Shown here: positions 16,744 through 25,564 of the stretch, one piece after another
Layout: every line of letters starts with the position of its first letter
Numbering within the stretch: position 1 is the stretch's first letter
NCBI GenBank assembly: GCA_045592745.1
Contig: JAZNVH010000032.1
Coordinates: 1-64,000, forward strand
DNA length: 64,000 nucleotides
DNA from: Aphodoplasma sp045592745
Lineage (GTDB): Bacteria > Bacillota > Clostridia > UBA1381 > UMGS1253
Direction: 5' to 3'
Made by a program: the position numbers and the translations under genes
The notes under the pieces: model-generated
Told to the model about the DNA's origin: nothing
The model's input: the letters and a program-made list of their open reading frames with translations, nothing else
Databases searched by the model: none

Positions 16744-16779
16744 ATAGGCAGACGGTGTATTTTCCGTTTGCCTATTTAA
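16744..16779 (+). terminator. Stem-loop between the peptide and the SLH gene
   Basis: A 12-bp stem with one G-U pair (16744-16755/16764-16775) and an 8-base loop. It is followed by TTAAC rather than a T run, so it is probably a partial terminator or an mRNA-stabilising structure that keeps peptide mRNA above downstream mRNA. It is preceded by three CAAAAA repeats (16721-16738). Confidence 0.5.
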
Positions 16780-16805
16780 CTCTATGAAGAAGGATGGGAT
16801 GAGGT

Positions 16806-17807
16806 ATGTTAAAATTAAAAAAGAGTAAGGTAATAACTTGTGTGTTGGTTATTTGCATGATGATTACAGCTGCATCGGTAAGTGTTTGCGCTGCAGATGC
16901 TACGTTTAGCGATATGCCTGATAACTGGGCAACCAATGCTCTTAACAAAGCCGTTGAGAATGGGCTTTTGAATGGCTATGACGGGAAAATTATGCCAGAT
17001 GATTGCGTAACACGCGCTCAGATGGCAGCTATTATGGTACGTTCTTTTGGGGCTTCACAGATGGCTGATATTTCATCATTTGTTGATGTAAGTGTAGATG
17101 AGTGGTATTATGCTGATATGGCAAAATCTGTTGCTATGGGAATTTTTAAAGGTGACGGAGACAGTTTAAATCCTGACAGCAATATTACTCGTGAAGAGGC
17201 ATTTACTGTTTTGTCACGTGCGTTTGAACTCGCAGAGGGTGACGAAAATGTTCTTGCCGAGTTTAAGGACAAGGGCGATATTTCAGATTGGGCAGTTCCG
17301 TTTGTAGCAGCAATTGTTGAAAACGGATATGCAAAAGGCTCTGACGGATATCTTAATCCGAAAAACAACATTACACGTTCTGAATTTGCTGTTCTTATGG
17401 ATAATATCGTAAAAATATATATAACAGAACCCGGCACATATGAAAAGTTTGGCGAGGGTAATGTGATGGTACGTGCAAATGGCGTTACAATTTCGGCAGA
17501 TGTAAAAGGCGATTTGATACTTGGATATTCTGTTGAAGAAGGTGGAGTTATACTTTCGGGGGCATCTGTAGAAGGAAGAATTGTTAATAATGCAAATGAT
17601 GATAAGGTTGTTATCGGTACAAGCACTGGCGGAAGTACCGGTGGTGGCGGTAGTACTGGCGGTGGTAGTACTGGCGGTGGTAGCACTGGCGGTGGTAGCA
17701 CTGGCGGCGGTAGCACTGGTGGCAGTAATGTAAATGCTGGTGATAATACAAACAGTGGAGTTATTGATAATACAGATGGCGGTATAGAAGATGGCGGCAT
17801 ACTTTGA
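16806..17807 (+). CDS. Secreted SLH-domain surface protein with Gly/Ser/Thr tail
   Basis: A 333-residue exported protein. A signal peptide (basic start, hydrophobic core, cut near residue 29, after VCAA) is followed by three S-layer homology domains (about 33-80, 88-142, 150-205), which bind pyruvylated secondary cell-wall polymers. After them comes a short beta-rich region (about 206-275), then a low-complexity tail of GGGST repeats encoded by a 15-base unit (about 17640-17725), ending in acidic DNT/DGG sequence. The gene follows the peptide by 93 bases. Its 3' end overlaps the HprK-like gene by 17 bases. The tail could be a flexible linker or a modification target. Confidence 0.9.
   Translation: MLKLKKSKVITCVLVICMMITAASVSVCAADATFSDMPDNWATNALNKAVENGLLNGYDGKIMPDDCVTRAQMAAIMVRSFGASQMADISSFVDVSVDEWYYADMAKSVAMGIFKGDGDSLNPDSNITREEAFTVLSRAFELAEGDENVLAEFKDKGDISDWAVPFVAAIVENGYAKGSDGYLNPKNNITRSEFAVLMDNIVKIYITEPGTYEKFGEGNVMVRANGVTISADVKGDLILGYSVEEGGVILSGASVEGRIVNNANDDKVVIGTSTGGSTGGGGSTGGGSTGGGSTGGGSTGGGSTGGSNVNAGDNTNSGVIDNTDGGIEDGGIL
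17640..17725 (+). repeat. 15-bp tandem repeat encoding the GGGST tail
   Basis: About five copies of GGCGGTGGTAGYACT with silent third-position changes, in frame within the SLH gene. Confidence 0.9.
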
Positions 17808-18528
17808 TGAAAAAAAGTATACAAAAAAGTTGCGCATAGCAGATTTGAATGTTAAGCTAACCTTTGGTGGCGACAGAGTACTGAAGCAGAGTGTGGATTA
17901 TATTTATGATTATACAGGCGAGTCTGATATAAAAATAGTTATTGAGAGAGATGTATTTGAACGAGTGCTTGAAAAGAATCCGCATCTTGGTTACGATATG
18001 TGTGAATATTTGCTCACTGGAAGCAGGTTTTATGCGGCGCTTCTTGCTTACTCAGGTTTTATGCTTCATTCTTCAGCAGTTGTATATGAAAACAGAGCAT
18101 ATTTGTTTTCAGCACCGTGTGGTACGGGTAAATCGACTCATACATCACTTTGGTGTAAGCGTTTTGGAGATGCAGCTGTGATCTTAAATGATGATAAGCC
18201 TGCGATTCGCTTTGTTGACGGAAAGTTTTATGCATATGGAACACCGTGGAGCGGTAAGACGTCTGCCAATATTAATATGCGTGTGCCACTTGGTGCGATA
18301 GCTTTTATTGAAAGAGCTGAAAAAAATTCCATTGAGCGCCTTGATGTGCAGACTGCGTTTGCAGGCATACTTTCACAGACCTTGCGTATTAAAGATGTAC
18401 AAAATCTTGACAAGGTTGTTCCGCTTGTTGAAAGTTTGGTCAAAAATGTGAATGTATACAAGCTCAAATGTAATATGGAGCTTGATGCAGTTGATGTAGC
18501 ATATAATGCTATGAGTAAAGATTGTTAA
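17791..18528 (+). CDS. HprK-like (HPr kinase/PEPCK-fold) Ser/Thr kinase homolog
   Basis: A 245-residue protein related to the C-terminal domain of HPr kinase. The P-loop GTGKST is at residues 111-116, the conserved NDDKP acidic motif at 133-137 and the GTPWSGK loop at 150-156. The LHSSAV motif just before the P-loop is also typical. It lacks the N-terminal domain and the HprK signature of true HPr kinases. Homologs of this size accompany lasso-peptide and other peptide clusters, where one phosphorylates the precursor's C-terminal Ser. The ATG at 17791 lies inside the SLH gene (17-base overlap, different frame), implying translational coupling. The substrate is unknown: the SLH tail, the 38-residue peptide or another target. 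Confidence 0.85.
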   Translation: MAAYFDEKKYTKKLRIADLNVKLTFGGDRVLKQSVDYIYDYTGESDIKIVIERDVFERVLEKNPHLGYDMCEYLLTGSRFYAALLAYSGFMLHSSAVVYENRAYLFSAPCGTGKSTHTSLWCKRFGDAAVILNDDKPAIRFVDGKFYAYGTPWSGKTSANINMRVPLGAIAFIERAEKNSIERLDVQTAFAGILSQTLRIKDVQNLDKVVPLVESLVKNVNVYKLKCNMELDAVDVAYNAMSKDC

Positions 18529-18545
18529 TTTAAATAATTGATGAT

Positions 18546-18582
18546 AAAATCCCTGTTTGGCATTGCCGAACAGGGATTTTTG
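18546..18582 (+). terminator. Terminator after the HprK-like gene
   Basis: A stem of about 16 bp (AAAATCCCTGTTTGGC with its near complement), a 3-base loop and a following T run, 18 bases after the stop. It closes the 14.8-18.5 kb surface/kinase locus. Confidence 0.9.
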
Positions 18583-18625
18583 CGTGTGTTCTATTAAAAA
18601 AACAGACAGGTTTTGCATATAAAAT

Positions 18626-18655
18626 TTGACATGAGGGCTATATTTGTGATATAGT
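18626..18655 (+). promoter_or_regulatory. Promoter of the yybS-gdpP operon
   Basis: TTGACA (18626-18631) and TATAGT (18650-18655) with an 18-base spacer, upstream of a GAGGTGAT ribosome binding site. Confidence 0.6.
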
Positions 18656-18720
18656 ATATATTACCTTTATTATAGATAAAATTCTGTTAAAGATTACTTG
18701 GTTTATCGAGGTGATATATA

Positions 18721-19635
18721 TTGGACAACATGGAAAACAAAGTATCTGCCAAAGAATATGTATTGTGTAATCTGATTTTGGCGCTGCTTGGTTTAGCAAC
18801 AATTTTTGTTGGCATTTCTGAGATTTCATTATTTATTTTGATGCCGACTGTTTTGACATATATGTTTGTGCGTTTTGATTTAAAGCGTATGATTTTGCCG
18901 ATAATAATTGTTGTTGCTTTACCGTCGATTATAAGTGCAGGAATAAATATTGTACCGCTTATGACTATATTGCCGATGTCATTTATGCTTGGGCTTGCAA
19001 TCAAGAGAAAACATAGCCTTTTAAAAACAATATCTTTTGGTGCAATCGGACAGATGATTTCGATATTGCTGGCTTTGATTGTGTTTTATATGAATTCGGG
19101 CGATGCGATAGCATATCTTAATGATATGATAGATACGGCGATAGCTGATGTGGGTGAGCTTTACACCATTACCGGCGAATATCAGGCGCTTCTTCGTGAG
19201 ATGTTTGGTATGTTTTTGCCGTCAATTTTTATATGTATAATGGCGTCTGTTTCGTATCTGGTGTTTTATATAGCCGTTGCGGTTTTGAAAAAAAGAGACA
19301 ACTCATATATAGGGGTATACAGACCATTTAGCGAGATTAAGGCTGATAAAACGTGTGCACTTGCAAGTATAATTTGTTTTATAGCAAGTATGTTTACTGA
19401 CGGAATTGTTGCCGATGCGCTTGTAAATATTGTTGTAATACTTATGTTTTTTATATTTACATGTGGCGTAAGCAGTATGGCTTTTACAATAAAGCGTATA
19501 AAAAACAAGCTCGGAAAAATCCTTGCGTATATAATATTGGCAGTAATTACGCTTACGGGTTCGTCGCTGTTTGTATTTATTGGTTTGATTGATGCTTTTG
19601 TAAATATCAGAAAAATTGAGAAAAAATCCGAGTGA
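18721..19635 (+). CDS. YybS family (DUF2232) membrane protein
   Basis: A 304-residue membrane protein with about eight hydrophobic helices. It starts at TTG 18721, 5-6 bases after GAGGTGAT; the ATG at 18730 is too far from that site. The position directly before gdpP, rplI and dnaB is the conserved yybS-gdpP-rplI-dnaC order of Bacillota. The role is unknown; the fold resembles the ECF-type or energy-coupling membrane components that DUF2232 proteins are compared with. Confidence 0.88.
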   Translation: MDNMENKVSAKEYVLCNLILALLGLATIFVGISEISLFILMPTVLTYMFVRFDLKRMILPIIIVVALPSIISAGINIVPLMTILPMSFMLGLAIKRKHSLLKTISFGAIGQMISILLALIVFYMNSGDAIAYLNDMIDTAIADVGELYTITGEYQALLREMFGMFLPSIFICIMASVSYLVFYIAVAVLKKRDNSYIGVYRPFSEIKADKTCALASIICFIASMFTDGIVADALVNIVVILMFFIFTCGVSSMAFTIKRIKNKLGKILAYIILAVITLTGSSLFVFIGLIDAFVNIRKIEKKSE

Positions 19636-19666
19636 TATTCAAAAGCGCAGAAAGGAAATTGTATAA

Positions 19667-21676
19667 ATGAAGAAAAGTAAATGGTATTTTATAAATTTAT
19701 ATCGCGCACTCAGCGTCGCACAGTGGTGTGTACTTGTATGTGCAATACTGACATTTATCACAGGTCCTGAACAGCTTTGGCTAAGTATTGTCGAGATTGT
19801 ACTTTTTCTTGTATTATTAATTCTTAATATACTTGAGCATAAAAGACGAGAGATGGACATACGAGAGTATGTTCATACGCTTAACAGCCATATGGATACT
19901 GCGACGAGAGACTCTTTGGTTAACTTTCCGTTTCCAATGCTTATAACACACCTTGACGGACGTGTTTCGTGGTACAATCAAAGCTTTGCCCAGATTATTG
20001 AAGGTGAGGTTTTGTTTGAGAGAAATATTACGGAAATTGTCGAGGATCTAAACTGGAGCGATGTGCTTCGTATGCAGGAGGGTATATCGCTTGAGGTTGT
20101 GTATCGCAATCGTCAGTACAGCGTTATGGGCAACATAATAAAGCCTGACCCGAAAAGAGATAATGAGTACTTGATTTTGCTTTACTGGTTTGACAAAACG
20201 GAGCTTTCGCAGATTAAGACAAGGTATCTTGAAGAGAAGACTGATATGTGCGTCATTATGATTGACAATTATGATGATGTTATGAACAGTATGGAGGAAG
20301 CGTCAAAGCCACAGATGAGCTCGCTTATTGCAAAGTATATTCATGAGTGGATAGGTGATGTAAAGGGTGTTTTAAAAAAGCTTGAGCGTGACAGATATGT
20401 ATTTATATTTGAGCACAAATATCTCGAAAAGTTTATTAATGAAAAATTTGAGATTTTAGACCATGTGCGTGAAATAAGCATAGGCAATAAAACACCTGCT
20501 ACTATCAGTATTGGTATAGGCTGTGGTGGCGATAATATAGTGACAAATGAAGAATATTCGAGAATGGCTCTTGATATGGCTCTTGGTCGTGGCGGTGATC
20601 AGGTTGTTATAAAAGACGAGGGACAATTCAGGTTCTATGGCGGTAAGACAAAAGAGCACGAAAAGAGCACAAGAGTAAAATCGCGTGTGGTAGCATACGC
20701 ACTAAAGCAGCTTATTACAAGCGAAAAGAATGTTGTGATAATGGGACACAAATCGCCTGATATGGACTCTTTGGGTGCGGCTGTTGGCTTGTCGCGCAGC
20801 GTGAAAAATCGTGGCAAAGACGTGCATATTGTGTGCGGCGAGTGCGGGGAATCTGCCAAAAAGCTTGTTTTAGCTATGCGCTCTGCAAGCGAGGAAAATG
20901 CGACCTTATTTGTATCTCCCGAAGAAGCGATGCAGCTTGTAAATGAAGATACAGTGCTTATTGTTGTTGATACGCATCGCCCATCGCTCACAGAGAACCC
21001 TGAACTTCTTAAAAAAGCAGGCGAAATTGTACTTATTGACCATCACAGACGAAGCACGGAATTTATTGAAAATTGTTCACTTGTTTATCATGAGCCGTAT
21101 GCATCGTCTACGAGTGAAATGGTTACAGAGCTTTTGCAGTACATGGACAATAAGGTTATGCTTACAAAGATTGAGGCAGAAGCAATTTATGCCGGCATTT
21201 TTATGGATACAAAGAACTTTACCTTTAAAACAGGCGTGCGTACGTTTGATGCGGCATCGTTTTTGCGTAAGCACGGTGTTGATACGGTAGAGGTTAAGAA
21301 AATGTTCCAAAGCGATATCGAGCATTATGCAAGCAAGGCACAAATTGTAAGCTGTGCTGAGTTTATTGGTGATAATATTGCGGTTGCGCTTTGCGAGCAG
21401 GAAATGAGCGATACAATGGTTGTTGTTGCTCAGGCAGCTGATGAGCTTCTTGGAATTGAGGGAGTAGAAGCGTCATTCGTTATTGCTCCGCTTGGTGATG
21501 AGATAATTATAAGCGGCAGATCGTGGGGAGCGGTCAATGTTCAGCTTATACTTGAAAAGCTTGGCGGTGGCGGTCATCTTACTGTTGCGGGAGCACAGCT
21601 TAGAGAAATGAGCATGGAAGAAGCGCGTGAGCAGCTTTTGTCAGCGCTTGATGAATATATATCAGAGCAAGAATAA
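19667..21676 (+). CDS. gdpP: Cyclic-di-AMP phosphodiesterase GdpP
   Basis: A 669-residue protein with the full GdpP architecture. Two N-terminal transmembrane helices (about residues 14-52) are followed by a PAS-like sensor (about 80-170), a degenerate GGDEF domain (about 175-305), then DHH/DHHA1 phosphodiesterase domains. Catalytic motifs seen are GHKSPDMDSLGAA, VVDTH, DHHRRS and the late GGGH. It hydrolyses c-di-AMP to pApA, linking cell-wall, potassium and osmotic control. It follows yybS by 31 bases with AAAGGA upstream. Confidence 0.95.
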   Translation: MKKSKWYFINLYRALSVAQWCVLVCAILTFITGPEQLWLSIVEIVLFLVLLILNILEHKRREMDIREYVHTLNSHMDTATRDSLVNFPFPMLITHLDGRVSWYNQSFAQIIEGEVLFERNITEIVEDLNWSDVLRMQEGISLEVVYRNRQYSVMGNIIKPDPKRDNEYLILLYWFDKTELSQIKTRYLEEKTDMCVIMIDNYDDVMNSMEEASKPQMSSLIAKYIHEWIGDVKGVLKKLERDRYVFIFEHKYLEKFINEKFEILDHVREISIGNKTPATISIGIGCGGDNIVTNEEYSRMALDMALGRGGDQVVIKDEGQFRFYGGKTKEHEKSTRVKSRVVAYALKQLITSEKNVVIMGHKSPDMDSLGAAVGLSRSVKNRGKDVHIVCGECGESAKKLVLAMRSASEENATLFVSPEEAMQLVNEDTVLIVVDTHRPSLTENPELLKKAGEIVLIDHHRRSTEFIENCSLVYHEPYASSTSEMVTELLQYMDNKVMLTKIEAEAIYAGIFMDTKNFTFKTGVRTFDAASFLRKHGVDTVEVKKMFQSDIEHYASKAQIVSCAEFIGDNIAVALCEQEMSDTMVVVAQAADELLGIEGVEASFVIAPLGDEIIISGRSWGAVNVQLILEKLGGGGHLTVAGAQLREMSMEEAREQLLSALDEYISEQE

Positions 21677-21717
21677 AGACAGTTTACGAATGCATTATAT
21701 TGAAGGGAGAATTCGTT

Positions 21718-22164
21718 ATGAAAGTAATTTTACAAGCAGATGTAAAAGGCACAGGAAAAAAAGGTGAGATTAAAGAGGTTTCCGACGGCTATGCGCGTAA
21801 TTTTTTGTTTCCGCGCAAGCTTGCAGTAGAGGCAAACAGCGCTAATCTTAATGCTGCAAAGGGACAACAGGAGGCGCAGGCATTCCATAAAGAGCAGGAA
21901 AAACAGCAGGCTCTTGAGCTTAAGGCTAAAATTGACGCGGTAAGTGTATCTCTTAAAGCAAAAGCGGGTGCAGGCGGTAAGCTTTTTGGCTCAATAACGA
22001 GCAAGGATGTTTCTGAGGCTCTTAAAATGCAGCAGCATATCGTTGTTGATAAAAAGAAGTTTAATATGCCTGACGGTATTAAATCTATTGGTACAACACA
22101 GGTTGAGGTGCGAGTATATCCCGAAATTACGGCGAAACTTAAGGTTGTTGTTACTGAGGAGTAA
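21718..22164 (+). CDS. rplI: 50S ribosomal protein L9
   Basis: A 148-residue L9. The N-terminal domain begins MKVILQADVKGTGKKGEIKEV and contains GYARNFLFPRKLA, followed by the long connecting helix and the C-terminal domain with GKLFGSITSKDV. The start at 21718 follows AAGGGAG; an upstream in-frame start would include the ribosome binding site. Conserved neighbour of gdpP and dnaB. Confidence 0.98.
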   Translation: MKVILQADVKGTGKKGEIKEVSDGYARNFLFPRKLAVEANSANLNAAKGQQEAQAFHKEQEKQQALELKAKIDAVSVSLKAKAGAGGKLFGSITSKDVSEALKMQQHIVVDKKKFNMPDGIKSIGTTQVEVRVYPEITAKLKVVVTEE

Positions 22165-22193
22165 TGTATATCTTGCTAAGGGGAGAATGAAAG

Positions 22194-23543
22194 ATGGATT
22201 TGGCGGGAAGAACAATGCCATACAGTGTCGAGGCTGAACAGTCGGTGCTCGGCGGCGTGCTTATTGACCACAACTGCATGGCAGCGGTAAGTGAACTTAT
22301 AAGTGAAGATGATTTTTATTTTGAGCATAATAAGGCTATTTTTTCAGTTATGCTTGAGCTTTTTAATACAAATAGAGCTATTGATATTGTAACAGTGTCT
22401 GATGCGCTTTCGGGTCAGAGCAAACTTGATGCGGTAGGTGGCATATCCTACTTATCAAATATTGCGGCGTCCGTTCCGACTACGGCAAATATTACCCAGT
22501 ATGCAAATATTGTAGCGCAAAAGGCTCTTTTGCGCCGCCTTATTGATGCGGGTAACTCGATTGTTAATATGGGTTATGATGCATCGGAAGAACCTGAAAC
22601 GATTTTGGAAAAGTCTGAAAAACAGATTTTTGATATACTTCAGGGTAAGGATTCGCGCAGCGTGGTTCGTATAAATGAGCTTTTGGGCGAAACCTTTAAA
22701 ATGATGCAGGATATGGCGGCAAAAAAAGGCAAGGTTACAGGTGTGCCCACAGGTTTTGGATACCTTGACCAGATGACGTCGGGGCTTCAGAAAAGTGATT
22801 TGATTCTGATTGCGGCGCGTCCTGCTATGGGTAAAACGAGTTTCGCGTTAAATATTGCGCAAAATGCTGCCATTAAAGCAAACGTTACGACGGCAATATT
22901 TAATCTTGAAATGTCAAAAGAACAGCTTGCGAGCAGAATTATATGTTCGGAGTCTGCGGTAAGTGTCGGAAAACTCCGTGACGGCACTATTGATGCAAAC
23001 GATTGGGCAAGCATTGGTGAAAATATGCAGCGCCTTGCAAAAGCACCGATTTTTATTGATGATTCTTCATCTGTAACAGTATCGGAAATCCGCGCAAAAT
23101 GCCGTAGATTAAAACAGCAACACAATCTTGGGCTTGTAATTATAGATTATTTGCAGCTTATGCAGGGCACGGGCAAAAACAAGGGCGAAAACCGTCAGCA
23201 AGAGGTTTCGGAAATATCGCGTTCACTTAAAATTCTTGCAAAGGAAATACAGGTGCCGATTATAACGCTTTCGCAGCTTTCGCGCGGACCTGAGAGCAGA
23301 ACAAATAAGCGTCCGATGCTTTCTGACCTTCGTGAATCGGGTGCGATTGAGCAGGATGCTGATATTGTAATGTTTTTGTATCGTGATGAATATTACAATC
23401 CTGATTCACCTGATAAAAATGTTGCAGAGTGTATCGTAGCAAAGCACCGTAATGGTGAAACGGGCACGATTAAGTTTTGGTGGGACGGTGCACATACGCG
23501 CTTTTTACATATGGATAAACAGCAGAGTAACGAGGAAGTATAA
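22194..23543 (+). CDS. dnaB: Replicative DNA helicase DnaB (DnaC of Bacillus)
   Basis: A 449-residue RecA-like hexameric helicase. The N-terminal DnaB domain begins PYSVEAEQSVLGG (9-21). Walker A is ARPAMGKT (208-215), Walker B is LVIIDYLQLM, and the RESGAIEQDAD arginine-finger region and late KHRNGETG are present. It unwinds DNA at the replication fork. It starts 29 bases after rplI with a GGGGAG site; the stop overlaps the tilS start by one base. Confidence 0.97.
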   Translation: MDLAGRTMPYSVEAEQSVLGGVLIDHNCMAAVSELISEDDFYFEHNKAIFSVMLELFNTNRAIDIVTVSDALSGQSKLDAVGGISYLSNIAASVPTTANITQYANIVAQKALLRRLIDAGNSIVNMGYDASEEPETILEKSEKQIFDILQGKDSRSVVRINELLGETFKMMQDMAAKKGKVTGVPTGFGYLDQMTSGLQKSDLILIAARPAMGKTSFALNIAQNAAIKANVTTAIFNLEMSKEQLASRIICSESAVSVGKLRDGTIDANDWASIGENMQRLAKAPIFIDDSSSVTVSEIRAKCRRLKQQHNLGLVIIDYLQLMQGTGKNKGENRQQEVSEISRSLKILAKEIQVPIITLSQLSRGPESRTNKRPMLSDLRESGAIEQDADIVMFLYRDEYYNPDSPDKNVAECIVAKHRNGETGTIKFWWDGAHTRFLHMDKQQSNEEV

Positions 23544-24934
23544 TGGAAATCAAAACTGATTTTGAAAAAAAAGTATATGACTTTCTTATAAAAAACAAGC
23601 TTGTTAAAAGAGGGCAAAAGGTTTTGGTTTGTTTGTCGGGTGGTGCCGACTCGGTATGTCTTTTAAGGGTGATGCATTCTTTTAGAGAAATACTTAAGCT
23701 TGAGCTTGAGGCGGCGCATGTAAATCATATGCTTCGTGGCGAGGCGGCAGATAGTGATGAAGCGTTTTGCGCTAAACTTTGTAGTGAGCTTGGGGTTAAA
23801 TTGCACGTTTTACGTGAAGATGTAGCTGCTCTTGCCAAAACTGTGAAAGAGAGCGTCGAGGCGGTTGCGAGAAAGGTAAGGTATGATTATTTTTTCTCGC
23901 TGAAGAATGAGTTTGGCTTTGATTTGGTTTTGACGGCGCACAATCAAAATGATAATGCTGAAACAAGCCTTATGTATTATCTTCGCGGCAGTGGAATTGA
24001 CGGCATAAAGGGTATTTTACCAAAACGCGCCGATGGCATAGTGCGTCCGCTTTTGTGTGTATCAAGAAAAGAGATTGAGGATTATCTTAAAAAAATTTCG
24101 CAAAAGTTTGTTACTGATGCAAGCAATTTTGAAGATGTATATACGCGAAATAAAATTCGCCTCAATCTTATACCTGAACTTATAAAAAACTATAATGCAA
24201 ATTTGATTGAAGCGGTATCTGAAAATGCAATGCTTATTGGTATGGATTCGGTTTATTTAAACGCTCAGGCAAAAAAGCTTTTCTTTGATATGATGCATGA
24301 GTGTGAAAATGGTTTTTATATCGAGGTGGATGAATACAACAAAATAGACAAAGCACTGGCACTTAGGGTTATAAGAAATGCGATTTGTACGCTTCGTGGC
24401 AGCGACAAAGATATTTCATATGATACAGTGATGCGCTGTGACGATTTGTTTGGTGAGTGTGAAACTGCAAAAAAGGTGAGCCTTGCGACAAACCTTTTTG
24501 CAAGACGCGAATATGACAGAGTTTATTTTGAAAAAATGAAAGATGAGGGCGTTTTTTACTCTTATGAAGTAGAAATAGGAGAAACTGTTTATATAAAAGA
24601 GGCTGATATGAGTTTCAGGCTGTCATTGATTGACAAAATGCAGCCAAAAGAAAAAAACTGTGAATATTTTGATTATAATTTGCTCTGTGGGCAAATATAT
24701 ATAAGAAGCAGAAAAAACGGTGACAGATTTTTGCCGTTTAATATGAAGGGGTCAAAAAAGCTTAAAGACTTTTTTATAGATGAAAAAATCAAACCATCTG
24801 TGCGTGATGTTTTGCCATTAGTTGTGTGTGAAGAGCAGATACTGTGGGTGTGCACGCTCAGAAGGAGCAATTTGTATAAAGTCGGTGAGCAAACAGATAA
24901 AATACTGAAGATAGAATTTTGGGAGGGGCAATAA
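23543..24934 (+). CDS. tilS: tRNA(Ile)-lysidine synthase
   Basis: A 463-residue PP-loop ATPase. The SGGADS motif is at residues 32-37, with HVNHMLRG and AHNQNDNAET following. The C-terminal domains carry the GDRFLPFNMKGSKKLKDFFID segment typical of TilS. It makes lysidine at C34 of the AUA-decoding tRNA(Ile), an essential modification. ATG overlaps the dnaB TAA by one base. The order tilS-hpt-ftsH is conserved in Bacillota. Confidence 0.96.
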   Translation: MEIKTDFEKKVYDFLIKNKLVKRGQKVLVCLSGGADSVCLLRVMHSFREILKLELEAAHVNHMLRGEAADSDEAFCAKLCSELGVKLHVLREDVAALAKTVKESVEAVARKVRYDYFFSLKNEFGFDLVLTAHNQNDNAETSLMYYLRGSGIDGIKGILPKRADGIVRPLLCVSRKEIEDYLKKISQKFVTDASNFEDVYTRNKIRLNLIPELIKNYNANLIEAVSENAMLIGMDSVYLNAQAKKLFFDMMHECENGFYIEVDEYNKIDKALALRVIRNAICTLRGSDKDISYDTVMRCDDLFGECETAKKVSLATNLFARREYDRVYFEKMKDEGVFYSYEVEIGETVYIKEADMSFRLSLIDKMQPKEKNCEYFDYNLLCGQIYIRSRKNGDRFLPFNMKGSKKLKDFFIDEKIKPSVRDVLPLVVCEEQILWVCTLRRSNLYKVGEQTDKILKIEFWEGQ

Positions 24935-25479
24935 TGTATATTCATGAGGACATCGAAAAAATATTGATTTCCGAGGAGGAGCTTGCAAAAAAAGTTGGTG
25001 AGCTTGCAGAAAAAATAAGCGAAGATTATAAGGGATGCGAAGTGCTTGTCGTAACTTTATTAAAGGGCGGAGTTATGTTCAGCGTTGACCTTATGAGAAA
25101 GCTTAGTATTCCTGTTGAAATTGATTTTATGAGCGTATCAAGCTATGGCTCATCATCGAAAACATCAGGAGTTGTAAAAATTGATAAAGACCTTGATAAG
25201 CCCATAGCGGGAAAACACGTGCTTTTGGTAGAGGATATAATAGACAGTGGTCTTACGCTTAATTATGTAAAGGATATTTTATTAAGCCGTGAGCCTGCAA
25301 GTCTTAAAATATGCACAATTTTAGATAAGCCTTCAAGAAGAAAGACAGAGGTTGATGTAGATTATACAGGCTTTGAAATTCCTGATGAATTTGTTGTAGG
25401 ATATGGCCTTGATTATGCGCAAAAGCATAGAAATCTTCCATACGTGGGAATTTTAAAACGCAGTGTATATGAAAAATAA
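24934..25479 (+). CDS. hpt: Hypoxanthine phosphoribosyltransferase
   Basis: A 181-residue PRTase. The PRPP-binding loop EDIIDSGLT is at residues 100-108, with LKGGVMFSVDL (43-53) near the active site and the FVVGYGLDYAQKHRNLPYVG C-terminal signature. It salvages hypoxanthine and guanine to IMP and GMP. The start at 24934 follows GGGAGGGG and overlaps the tilS stop by one base. Confidence 0.97.
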   Translation: MYIHEDIEKILISEEELAKKVGELAEKISEDYKGCEVLVVTLLKGGVMFSVDLMRKLSIPVEIDFMSVSSYGSSSKTSGVVKIDKDLDKPIAGKHVLLVEDIIDSGLTLNYVKDILLSREPASLKICTILDKPSRRKTEVDVDYTGFEIPDEFVVGYGLDYAQKHRNLPYVGILKRSVYEK

Positions 25480-25564
25480 TAAAAAGTTTGAACAATTTGT
25501 AAAGAAGGTTGTATTAAAAGGACATTTATGATAATATATTCTACGAGGAAAAGGAGTTGATAGC

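Noticed and set aside
17108..17824. Antisense ORF of 238 codons (Pro-rich)
   Set aside because: It is the complement of the SLH gene and its low-complexity tail, with no ribosome binding site and no signature of its own.
14832..18528. A lasso-peptide biosynthetic cluster
   Set aside because: The YxxP peptide and HprK-like kinase fit, but no transglutaminase-like B protein, RRE or asparagine-synthetase-like C protein is in the window, and the leader Thr at -2 is missing.
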